9,586 nt of DNA, taken from Solirubrobacterales bacterium. GTDB lineage: Bacteria; Actinomycetota; Thermoleophilia; Solirubrobacterales; Solirubrobacteraceae. The notes beneath the pieces were generated by a model, which was not told the origin of the DNA, searched no databases, and saw only the letters and a program-made list of their open reading frames with translations. Where the stretch lies: positions 1 to 9,586 of the forward strand of contig JAFMRN010000067.1 in NCBI GenBank assembly GCA_017354065.1, read 5' to 3'. Each line of letters starts with the position of its first letter. The first letter of the stretch is position 1. The position numbers and the translations under genes are program-made. Shown here one piece after another: positions 1-5,862 of this stretch.

Positions 1-1
1 G

Positions 2-916
2 CGGTTGAGTGCTGCTCACGGCGGCGCCGTGTTCCCCAGTGTTGAGGCGCTGTTGGCCGAGGCGCCTGACGTGACGGTCGTGGCGACCCCGCACAACCTG
101 CTGGCCGAGCTGTCCTGCGCGGCGCTGGCCGCGGGCAGTCACGTGCTGGTGGAGAAGCCGGCCGGGATCGGCGTCGCGGACGTGACGCGGATCGCGGCTG
201 CTGCCGAGGCCGCCGGGCGCCTGGTCAAGGTCGGTTTCAACAAGCGCTTTCACCCGGCCATCGCCCGCGCCGTGTCTGAAGCCCGTTCAGGGGAGTTCGG
301 CGAGATCATGTTCGTCCGCGCCCGGTATGGCCACGGCGGCAGGCTCGGCTATGAGCGCGAGTGGCGGATGCGCCCGGAGTTGTCCGGCGGCGGCGAGATG
401 ACCGACCAGGGCATGCACCTGCTGGACCTCTACCACTGGCTGCTGGGTGAACTGCCGGTCCATTCGGCGCTGTTGCGGACCCAGTTCTGGGACGCGCCGG
501 TGGAGGACAACGCGGTGCTGGTGCTGGGCGAGCCGGGCGATCGTTCCGCCCCGTGGGGGACCTTCCACGTCAGCTGGACGGAGTGGAAGAACATGTTCTC
601 GCTGGAGATCTACTGCGTCCGCGCGAAGCTGGTGGTCGACGGCCTGACAGGCTCCTACGGAGATCAGCAGCTGACGATCTTCCGTATGTCAGAGCAGCTT
701 GGGCCGCCCGCGCGGGAGGACATCGCCTACCCGTCAGGGGACGTGTCCTGGGAGGGTGAGTGGCGCCACTTCACCGCCGCGATCAGGTCCTCGGCGGCCA
801 ACGCCGACCTGCTGGGCGGTCTGGATTCCGCTGCATATGCGTGGCGTTGCATTGAGCGCGCACAGGCGCTGAACGGCTACCGAGCTGGCACAGAGGAGGA
901 AAATCTGACACAATAA
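2..916 (+). CDS. Gfo/Idh/MocA-family NAD(P)-dependent oxidoreductase, C-terminal part (5' end outside window)
   Basis: Probable cytoplasmic sugar or cyclitol dehydrogenase of the Gfo/Idh/MocA family. The reading frame is open to the left edge and the Rossmann GxGxxG region is absent, so the start lies outside; the TTG at 5 is not credible as a start. Numbering from that TTG, the end of the nucleotide-binding domain is visible as DVTVVATPH (22-30) and the family EKP motif at 50-52, whose Lys is normally catalytic. VGFNKRFHP follows at 76-84. The second domain carries the GGG..MTDQGMHLLD motif (128-141), with Asp134 and His138 in the usual active-site positions. About 305 residues are visible against a usual 330-380, so roughly 30-70 residues are missing. 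The substrate cannot be told. The downstream glycan genes suggest nucleotide-sugar or inositol-type chemistry, but this gene is separated from them by the propeller genes. Confidence 0.9.
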   Translation, partial: RLSAAHGGAVFPSVEALLAEAPDVTVVATPHNLLAELSCAALAAGSHVLVEKPAGIGVADVTRIAAAAEAAGRLVKVGFNKRFHPAIARAVSEARSGEFGEIMFVRARYGHGGRLGYEREWRMRPELSGGGEMTDQGMHLLDLYHWLLGELPVHSALLRTQFWDAPVEDNAVLVLGEPGDRSAPWGTFHVSWTEWKNMFSLEIYCVRAKLVVDGLTGSYGDQQLTIFRMSEQLGPPAREDIAYPSGDVSWEGEWRHFTAAIRSSAANADLLGGLDSAAYAWRCIERAQALNGYRAGTEEENLTQ

Positions 917-917
917 A

Positions 918-932
918 CACAAAGTTTTTGTG
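918..932. repeat. small dyad just after the oxidoreductase stop codon
   Basis: CACAAA (918-923) and TTTGTG (927-932) form a perfect 6-bp inverted repeat around GTT, starting 2 bases after the TAA stop. The stem is short and A/T-rich, with no GC-rich stem plus T-tract, so a rho-independent terminator is unlikely. It could be an operator half-site pair or chance in an AT-rich spacer. Confidence 0.3.
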
Positions 933-953
933 AAATTGTTATCCGTATCTTCG

Positions 954-979
954 GTTTCCAACGCCGGGTCCTTGGGAAT
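954..979 (+). promoter_or_regulatory. candidate SigB/SigF-type promoter upstream of the first propeller gene
   Basis: GTTT at 954-957, a 16-base spacer, then GGGAAT at 974-979. This resembles the actinobacterial/Bacillus general-stress sigma pattern GTTT-N14-17-GGGTAT with one mismatch in the -10 box. Transcription would start near 985-988, giving an untranslated leader of about 45 bases before the ATG at 1033. No good housekeeping TTGACA/TATAAT pair was found in the gap. Motif matching by eye only. Confidence 0.3.
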
Positions 980-1032
980 GGATAACTCACAAGCTCCTTG
1001 GCCCACACTCGATCGACCCCCAAACGAGAGAC

Positions 1033-2277
1033 ATGTTGACCACCCAACCGAAGGCAATCGCGACGCTCGCAGCGGCGGTCGCGGCGCTGGCAATCACGCC
1101 CGCGGACAGCAGCGCTGCCGTGACTGAAGGCACCCAGATCCCGACCTTCGGCACCAACGGCTGGACCACGACCCAGATCGGCACCTGGTCCGCGGCGGTC
1201 GCGGCCGCCGAGCAGCCGAACGGCGACATCGTCACCGTCGGCGAGGCCAAGGAGAACGGGAAGTACGAGCTCGTCTCCAGCCGCTACACCCCCACCGGCC
1301 AGCTCGACCCCAGCTACGGCACCGGTGGCGTCGCGTCGATCCCGATCGGCGGTGCGGCCAGCGGCAACGCGCTGAAGATCCTGCCCAACGGCGACATCGT
1401 GCTGACGGGCGCGGGCGAGTCCGCGACCGGCCAGCTGGAGTACGCGACCGCCGAGCTGACGCCCAACGGTCAGCTCGACCCGAGCTTCGGCAACAACGGC
1501 GTCTCACTGGTACCGGTCGGCGGGGCCGCGATGGCCAACGGCATCGTCGCCCAGAGCGACGGCAAGCTCGTGATCGCCGGCGGCGCCTCCCAGGCGGGCA
1601 AGAAGTACTTCGCCGCGACCCGCCTGAACCCCAACGGCAGCGTCGACACCAGCTACGGAACCAACGGCACGGCCGAGATCACCTCGGACCAGGGTGAGGC
1701 CTGGAATGAGGTGCTCCAGCCGAACGGCGACATCGTGCTGGGCGGCCAGCAGCTCGGCAGCAACGTCGACCGCTTCATGGCGGCACGGCTGACGCCCGAC
1801 GGCAAGCTCGATCCCAGCTTCGGCAACGCCGGCGTCAGCACGGTCGGGATCGGTGACTGGGCCGAGGCGGACGCGATCGCACTCCAGCCCGACGGTGACA
1901 TCGTCCTCAGCGGCGATTCAAAGAGCCTGACCCAGCACGACGTCTCGGTCGCGCGGCTGACCCCGAACGGCGCGCTGGATCCGAGCTTCGGCTCCAAGGG
2001 CATCGCGAAGACGCCGGGCGGCGGCGCCAACGCCGTGGCGCTCCAGAACGACGGCAAGATCGACGTCGCCGGGGTCGGCGCGGGCGTGATCCGCTTCACC
2101 CCGAACGGGCAGCTCGACACCGGCTTTGGCCACAACGGCTGGCAGATGGTGGCCGACAACAAGGCCAGCACTTCGGCCAACGGCATCATCCAGGGCCATA
2201 ACGGGGAGCTGATCCTGTCCGGCGCCACGACCGTCAACAAGTCACCCGTGCTCGCGCTGACGGAGCTGAACCCGTGA
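1033..2277 (+). CDS. secreted delta-60 repeat (seven-bladed beta-propeller-like) protein
   Basis: Exported protein of 414 residues made almost wholly of delta-60 repeats (TIGR02608/DUF5122 type); molecular function unknown. Residues 1-29 look like a Sec signal peptide: one Lys, an Ala-rich core (about 8-21), and cleavage probably after A28 or A29. The repeats follow a [P/T]SFGxNG...PNGDIVLxG...ARLTPNGxLD pattern. Their FG/YG markers are at residues 39, 95, 152, 208, 263, 319 and 365, so spacing is 55-57 except a 46-residue sixth unit. Seven units fit a complete seven-bladed propeller. GAGAG at 1026-1030 is only 2 bases from the ATG; the in-frame TTG at 1036 would have better spacing (5 bases) and loses one residue. 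No catalytic motif, anchor or sorting signal was seen, so the product is probably free or periphery-bound. The next gene is its paralogue, 38 bases downstream. Confidence 0.88.
   Translation: MLTTQPKAIATLAAAVAALAITPADSSAAVTEGTQIPTFGTNGWTTTQIGTWSAAVAAAEQPNGDIVTVGEAKENGKYELVSSRYTPTGQLDPSYGTGGVASIPIGGAASGNALKILPNGDIVLTGAGESATGQLEYATAELTPNGQLDPSFGNNGVSLVPVGGAAMANGIVAQSDGKLVIAGGASQAGKKYFAATRLNPNGSVDTSYGTNGTAEITSDQGEAWNEVLQPNGDIVLGGQQLGSNVDRFMAARLTPDGKLDPSFGNAGVSTVGIGDWAEADAIALQPDGDIVLSGDSKSLTQHDVSVARLTPNGALDPSFGSKGIAKTPGGGANAVALQNDGKIDVAGVGAGVIRFTPNGQLDTGFGHNGWQMVADNKASTSANGIIQGHNGELILSGATTVNKSPVLALTELNP
1144..2274 (+). repeat. seven delta-60 protein repeats in the first propeller gene
   Basis: Protein-level repeats at residues ~38-92, 93-149, 150-205, 206-260, 261-316, 317-362 and 363-414. 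Each carries an FG/YG start, a central P[N/D]G[D/K]I segment, and an [A/V]RL.P[N/D]G..D end. At DNA level only short blocks recur, such as the codons for PNGDIV near 1217, 1385 and 1721. The copies have diverged and are not an unstable tandem DNA array. The last unit ends at the stop codon without the following FG, as expected when strands close a ring. Confidence 0.85.
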
Positions 2278-2315
2278 GTGCAAGCCTGTCCACCGACTTG
2301 GCGACAATCCGCTAG

Positions 2316-4097
2316 ATGCATCCGATCCGGTTGGACCTACGCCGCGTGGCGGCGGTGGTTGTGGCGATCCTGTGCGGGTCGATGTCGCTGACCGCGTGTG
2401 CCAGCGGCAAGGCCACCTCAACGCGCACACCCACCGTCAACGTCGGCCCCCAGAGCAACGGAACGCAGGCCCCCGGGGCGCTGCTGAAGAGCTTCGGCAA
2501 AGGCGGTTGGGCTGCGATCAAGACCCAGCAGTGGTCTGTGGCCGCGGCCGCGGCGGTACAGCGCGACGGCAAGATCGTGACCGCGGGCCAGTCTGGCACC
2601 GGCGCCCACACGCTGAGCCCCGGCGCGCTCTCACCCGGGGGCAGCTCAGCCGTGTCGGTGACCCGCGTGGACGCCAACGGGCAGCCGGACAAGAGCTTTG
2701 GCAGCAACGGTGTGGCGACCGTGCCGATCGGCTCCAACGCGTCCGCGAACGCGATCGCGCTGTTGCCGAACGGGAACATCCTGGCGGCTGGGGACGGCGT
2801 CAGCGCCCAGAACAAGCTGGTGATGGCCGTGGTCGAGTTGCTGCCCAACGGCCAGCCCAACCCGCATTTCGGCAACAACGGCGTCGTTCAGATCCCCGTC
2901 GGCCCCAAGGCCAGTGCCAACGCGGTGCTGGCTCAGCCCGACGGCAAGATCGTGGTCGTCGGGAGCACGTCCTCCGGAACGCCGAGCGCGCCGACCTACA
3001 ACGCGGTCGCGGCCCGGCTGAACCCGGACGGGAGCCCCGACACCAGCTACGGGGACGGCGGCAGCAAGAGCTTCGGCGCCCCGGCCGACGCCTGGGGCGC
3101 GGTGCTGGAGCCTGACGGCGGCATCGCCGTGGCCGGCCAGTCCCTGGGCAAGCCCACGGAGTACTTCGCGGGACGGCTGAGCGCCAACGGGCAACCGGAC
3201 ACGTCGTTTGGCAACAACGGCGTGGTGCGGATCAACCTGGGCTCGAGCTCTGAGGCTGACGCGATTGCGCGCGCTCCCAACGGAGATCTGATCCTGAGCG
3301 GCGATGCCAAGGGCAAAAACGCCGTGGCGGTCGTGCGGCTGCGGCCGAACGGGCGTCCGGTCACCAGCTTCGGGAAGGGCGGCACCGCCGAGGTCACCGG
3401 CCAGGGCGCCAACGCGGTCACCGTGCAGCATGACGGCAAGGTCGTGGTCGCCGGTGTCGGCGCCGGCGTGATCCGCTTCAACGCGAACGGCACGCCGGAC
3501 ACCAGCTTCGGCCACCGCGGCGAGGTCCTGGTCGCGCGCGGCTCCCAGACGGCCGCCAACGGTGTGACGATCGGTCCGGCCGGCCAGCTGATCCTCTCAG
3601 GCGCGAGCGTCAGCGGCTCCTCCCAGGACACCGTGGTCGGTGAGCTGGCAGGGGATTCGGCGGGCACCACCGGCTCCACGTCAACAACCGGCAAGGCCGC
3701 CGCCTACGCCGGCCCGGCCCTGAGGGTCGGCTCACTGCAAGCCGCCGGTGTCAAGAGCGGCCGCCCGTGGCTCGGTTTCATCGCCGCGCTCAGCAAGGGC
3801 CGGATCAGGAACCTGAGCGTCGGATTGGGCCCGGGACTTGGAACGTCACGCTCGGGCGCCAAGCTTGCGCGCAGCATCAAGATCACCGCCGGCGGGCACA
3901 CGGTTCCCTTCACGGTCAGCTCCAACGGCCGCTCACTCGCAGTCCGGCTGCACAAGCCCAAGGGCCGGATCGCGGTGCAGATCGCGGGCCCGGGCCTGTC
4001 GGTGGCACACAGCGTCGCTGCCAGTCACTCCCGTCATAAGGTGCGGCTCAGCTTCAGGGCGGGGAGCGCACGCTCGGTCCGCTCCCTGACCCTCTGA
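2316..4097 (+). CDS. delta-60 repeat propeller lipoprotein with basic C-terminal extension
   Basis: Predicted surface lipoprotein of 593 residues, paralogous to the gene before it. The N-terminus has Arg-rich residues 5-10, a hydrophobic core (11-22) and lipobox LTAC at 25-28, so Cys28 should be lipidated. A flexible Ser/Thr/Gly stretch (29-56) leads to seven delta-60 units with FG/YG markers at 60, 128, 185, 245, 298, 352 and 398. Unit 6 is 46 residues long, as in the paralogue, and contains the same AGVGAGVIRF segment. Unit 1 has an insert at about 93-110. A Thr/Ser/Gly linker (447-460) then joins a 130-residue region rich in Arg, Lys and His and in alternating hydrophobics. That region is probably all-beta and I do not recognise it. 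No clear Shine-Dalgarno precedes the ATG; GTG codon 11 would destroy the signal peptide, so the ATG is preferred. Biochemical role unknown; scaffold or ligand-binding is inference. Confidence 0.88.
   Translation: MHPIRLDLRRVAAVVVAILCGSMSLTACASGKATSTRTPTVNVGPQSNGTQAPGALLKSFGKGGWAAIKTQQWSVAAAAAVQRDGKIVTAGQSGTGAHTLSPGALSPGGSSAVSVTRVDANGQPDKSFGSNGVATVPIGSNASANAIALLPNGNILAAGDGVSAQNKLVMAVVELLPNGQPNPHFGNNGVVQIPVGPKASANAVLAQPDGKIVVVGSTSSGTPSAPTYNAVAARLNPDGSPDTSYGDGGSKSFGAPADAWGAVLEPDGGIAVAGQSLGKPTEYFAGRLSANGQPDTSFGNNGVVRINLGSSSEADAIARAPNGDLILSGDAKGKNAVAVVRLRPNGRPVTSFGKGGTAEVTGQGANAVTVQHDGKVVVAGVGAGVIRFNANGTPDTSFGHRGEVLVARGSQTAANGVTIGPAGQLILSGASVSGSSQDTVVGELAGDSAGTTGSTSTTGKAAAYAGPALRVGSLQAAGVKSGRPWLGFIAALSKGRIRNLSVGLGPGLGTSRSGAKLARSIKITAGGHTVPFTVSSNGRSLAVRLHKPKGRIAVQIAGPGLSVAHSVAASHSRHKVRLSFRAGSARSVRSLTL
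2487..3653 (+). repeat. seven delta-60 protein repeats in the lipoprotein gene
   Basis: Units at residues ~58-125, 126-182, 183-242, 243-295, 296-349, 350-395 and 396-446. They match the neighbouring paralogue unit for unit. Both proteins have a GW...W pair in unit 1 and a shortened unit 6 followed by an FGH start of unit 7. The pair therefore arose by duplication of a whole seven-unit gene rather than by separate repeat expansion. Confidence 0.85.
3708..4094 (+). other. C-terminal extension domain of the propeller lipoprotein
   Basis: Residues ~465-593 of the lipoprotein are absent from the paralogue. The region is strongly basic (for example LHKPKGRIAVQ at 545-555 and SHSRHKVRL at 570-578). 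It alternates short hydrophobic stretches with Gly turns, which suggests a beta-sandwich or similar fold. It contains no Cys, no hydrophobic anchor and no LPxTG. Its charge would allow contact with anionic wall polymers or polysaccharide; that is inference. Confidence 0.55.
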
Positions 4098-4103
4098 GCT
4101 CAG
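4094..4103. repeat. palindrome spanning two convergent stop codons
   Basis: CTGAGCTCAG is a perfect 10-bp palindrome. It contains the TGA of the + strand lipoprotein gene (4095-4097) and the reverse-complement TGA of the - strand methyltransferase gene (4100-4102). Only 2 bases separate the stops. It is too short and lacks T-tracts on both sides, so it is not a convincing bidirectional terminator. Confidence 0.3.
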
Positions 4104-4888
4104 GCCGCGAACAGGCGTGCGCGGCTGCCGCGTCCGCAGTCCGCGACCAGCTCCCGGCGGGAGTAGACCACCAGCCGCGTCTCATAGATATGTCGTAGCG
4201 GGCGGTCGAAGCTGGTTTCGTTCAGGTAGCGGTACACGCCCGGGATCGCGGGGTAGTCATCCCAGATGATCGTGCCGGTCGGGCTCAGCAGGTCCAGCGC
4301 CTTGCGCGTGTCGTTGGCCACGTACTCATAGGAGTGGGCGCCGTCCACGAACACGACGTCCATCTGTCCGGCATACGGGCTGAAGTCAAAGTTTGCGGAG
4401 TCACCCGCAAGCGTCGTGATCCGCGCCGCTTCCGGAGTCCCCTGGTAGGCCTCACCGCGGTCCCACTCGCCGACGAAGAAGTCGCGGTCGCTGGCGTTCA
4501 GGCCCAGCTCGACGTCGGCGATCGCCTCGCGGCCCGGGAGATCGAGCGTGTAGACCTCACAGTCGGGGTTGTTGTGGGCGACCGTCCAGGCGGTGCGTCC
4601 CCGGTTGGTGCCGATCTCAAAAAAAGTACGGGCCTCAAGCGCCTGGCACAGCGCGGCCACCACACCACGGTTGCGGTCGTCGATATAGCCGTTGATCACG
4701 GCGTCCTCGACACCGGCAATGCTGCCCAACTCGACGTTTTGGATCTGCTCGGAGCCAAACCGCTTGAGGCTTGACCACATGTCACGGGCCAGGTAGATGC
4801 GCAGCTCATGGCGCTGCGGGATCGCCCGCTTCAGCGCACGCAAAAACGTCGGCGCGATCAGGTCGCGCTGGCTGTCTCCCTCTTCCAC
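4100..4888 (-). CDS. class I SAM-dependent methyltransferase (Methyltransf_24-like)
   Basis: Predicted cytosolic SAM-dependent methyltransferase, 262 residues, GTG start at 4888. The SAM-binding core begins with FFEIGTNRGRT (89-99). It continues with YTLDLPG (113-119), whose acidic Asp116 suits ribose binding, then LAGDSANFDF (160-169). DVVFVDGAHSYEYV (177-190) is followed by TGTIIWDDY (204-212). The DGAH and WDDY pair is typical of Methyltransf_24-type O-methyltransferases, some of which use a metal held by such acidic residues. The N-terminal ~80 residues are helical-looking and unrecognised. It is the only - strand gene in the window, with a candidate promoter just upstream. A seven-T run lies in codons 88-90, immediately before motif I. 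Substrate unknown; the glycan genes next door make a sugar hydroxyl plausible. The start has no clear Shine-Dalgarno, and the frame is closed upstream by a stop at 4901-4903. Confidence 0.85.
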   Translation of the reverse strand: MEEGDSQRDLIAPTFLRALKRAIPQRHELRIYLARDMWSSLKRFGSEQIQNVELGSIAGVEDAVINGYIDDRNRGVVAALCQALEARTFFEIGTNRGRTAWTVAHNNPDCEVYTLDLPGREAIADVELGLNASDRDFFVGEWDRGEAYQGTPEAARITTLAGDSANFDFSPYAGQMDVVFVDGAHSYEYVANDTRKALDLLSPTGTIIWDDYPAIPGVYRYLNETSFDRPLRHIYETRLVVYSRRELVADCGRGSRARLFAA

Positions 4889-4897
4889 AGCTACTCG

Positions 4898-4925
4898 ACG
4901 CTAGCAAACCACTTAGATTTGGTAA
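4898..4925 (-). promoter_or_regulatory. candidate promoter of the - strand methyltransferase gene
   Basis: Read on the - strand: TTACCA (4925-4920), a 16-base spacer, TAGCGT (4903-4898), then 9 bases to the GTG start at 4888. The -35 box matches TTGACA at 4 of 6 and the -10 box fits TANNNT. It sits in the most AT-rich patch of this gap (about 4900-4925). The leader would be at most a few bases, so the mRNA would be leaderless or nearly so, agreeing with the absence of a Shine-Dalgarno. Confidence 0.35.
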
Positions 4926-4943
4926 GCCAGCTGGCGGGCGGCT

Positions 4944-5004
4944 CTGAGCAGGAACCTCGTCCTCACGGCGAGTTTCCTGCTCAGCGTTGAGGTTCGGCTG
5001 AGTA
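4944..5004 (+). promoter_or_regulatory. strong hairpin with competing downstream pairings in the divergent gap
   Basis: CTGAGCAGGAA (4944-4954) is perfectly complementary to TTCCTGCTCAG (4974-4984). After one C/T mismatch the stem resumes with CTCG/CGAG (4956-4959 with 4969-4972), a T-G wobble and a C-G pair around the loop CTCAC (4962-4966). Two other pairings compete: CTCAGC (4980-4985) with GCTGAG (4997-5002), and GAACCTC (4952-4958) with GAGGTTC (4989-4995). No T-tract follows on either strand, so it is not a standard terminator. It could be a leader-RNA switch for the operon at 5038, an operator, or a REP-like element. Confidence 0.55.
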
Positions 5005-5023
5005 CTGCTTTCGCCGGGGCCGT

Positions 5024-5029
5024 TACCGT
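5024..5029 (+). promoter_or_regulatory. possible -10 box just before the operon start
   Basis: TACCGT fits TANNNT and lies 8 bases before the GTG at 5038, a spacing expected for a leaderless transcript. No Shine-Dalgarno precedes that GTG. No matching -35 was found 16-19 bases upstream, so this is a weak call. If it is the true promoter, the hairpin at 4944-4984 would lie upstream of the transcript. Confidence 0.2.
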
Positions 5030-5037
5030 TTGCGCCT

Positions 5038-5862
5038 GTGAATCACGAGCCGGCCGCCCACTATGACCGAGTCACCGCAGCCTGGACGCTGCTGCTGGGG
5101 GAGGAGCTCCATTACGGCGTCTTTGACGACCCCGCCACGCCGCTGGCGGAGGCGACCGCGCGCCTGACCGAGCTGATGCTCGAGGCCGCGCGCCTGGCGC
5201 CGGGACTGGCGCTGCTTGACGTCGGCTGCGGAACCGGGGCACCGGCCCGGCGGATTGCCCGTGAGACCGGCGCCACGGTCACCGGGATCACGACCAGCGC
5301 CGAAGGAGTCGCCAGGGCGACCGCGCTGGCGGAGGATGCGGGCTTGGCCTCGGAGTTGACGTTCCTGCAGCGCGACGGGATGGACAACGGCTTCCCGGAT
5401 CAGAGCTTCGACCGCGTGTGGGCGCTGGAGTCCTCACACCTGATGCGCCACCGCGACCGGCTGATCGCAGAGTGCGCTCGGGTGCTGGCGCCAGGCGGGC
5501 GGCTGGTGTTGTGTGACATCGTGCTGCGCCGTCCGCTGGACCTTATGGAGGTCCGCCGCCTGCGTGAGCCCCTCGCGTTGTTGCGCGCCGTGTTCGGCGA
5601 CGCGCGGATGGAGCCGCTCAGCGAGTACCGGCGGCTGCTGGAAGACGCCGGACTCCACGTCGACAGCGAGTCCGATCTGACCGCGGCAACCCGGCCGACC
5701 TTCGAGCGCTGGCGCCAAAACGCCGATCAGCACCGTGAGCAGGTGACCGAGCTGCTCTCAGCAGAGGATTGGCAGCGGTTCCGCGATTCCTGTGATGTGC
5801 TGGCCTCCTTCTGGGATGACGGCACGCTCGGCTACGGGCTGATCGCCGGCGCAAAAGCGTGA
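5038..5862 (+). CDS. class I SAM-dependent methyltransferase, RebM/UbiE-like
   Basis: Predicted cytosolic SAM-dependent methyltransferase of 274 residues, the usual size for small-molecule or sugar methyltransferases of the RebM/RifMT/sarcosine-dimethylglycine type. An N-terminal YDRVTAAWTLLLGEELHYG segment (9-27) matches the substrate-side lid of this group. The SAM core follows: motif I LLDVGCGTGAP (59-69), VTGITTS (81-87), FPDQSFDRVWALESSHLM (119-136) and RVLAPGGRLVLCDIV (148-162). Many relatives read ESLHHM where this one has ESSHLM. Start GTG 5038 is chosen because it retains the lid segment and the frame is closed at 4999. It is the first visible gene of the operon, and its TGA overlaps the flippase GTG in GTGA. 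Substrate unknown: a sugar, lipid headgroup or natural-product hydroxyl are all possible. Confidence 0.88.
   Translation: MNHEPAAHYDRVTAAWTLLLGEELHYGVFDDPATPLAEATARLTELMLEAARLAPGLALLDVGCGTGAPARRIARETGATVTGITTSAEGVARATALAEDAGLASELTFLQRDGMDNGFPDQSFDRVWALESSHLMRHRDRLIAECARVLAPGGRLVLCDIVLRRPLDLMEVRRLREPLALLRAVFGDARMEPLSEYRRLLEDAGLHVDSESDLTAATRPTFERWRQNADQHREQVTELLSAEDWQRFRDSCDVLASFWDDGTLGYGLIAGAKA

Noticed and set aside
5..7. TTG at 5 as the start of the oxidoreductase
   Set aside because: The frame continues to the left edge, and a start here would delete the Rossmann nucleotide-binding motif essential to the family.
918..932. Rho-independent terminator after the oxidoreductase gene
   Set aside because: The stem is only 6 bp and mostly A/T, and the T-run lies inside the stem rather than after it.
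734..1093. 119-codon - strand ORF spanning the gap before the first propeller gene
   Set aside because: No domain, no Shine-Dalgarno, and it overlaps coding sequence at both ends. The gap is better explained by a promoter.
2646..3515. Long - strand ORF (289 codons) antisense to the propeller lipoprotein
   Set aside because: It mirrors a repetitive GC-rich coding region, has no recognisable domain, and the + strand frame has signal peptide, lipobox and repeats. The same applies to other antisense ORFs at 1653-2321, 2312-2878 and 3047-3694.
1144..3653. Repeated short DNA blocks in the propeller genes considered as a CRISPR or minisatellite array
   Set aside because: The repeats are in frame, diverged at DNA level, and have a protein period of about 56 residues. 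There are no identical direct repeats with unique spacers.
4094..4103. Bidirectional terminator between the convergent genes
   Set aside because: The palindrome is perfect but only 10 bp, with no loop and no T-tract on either side.
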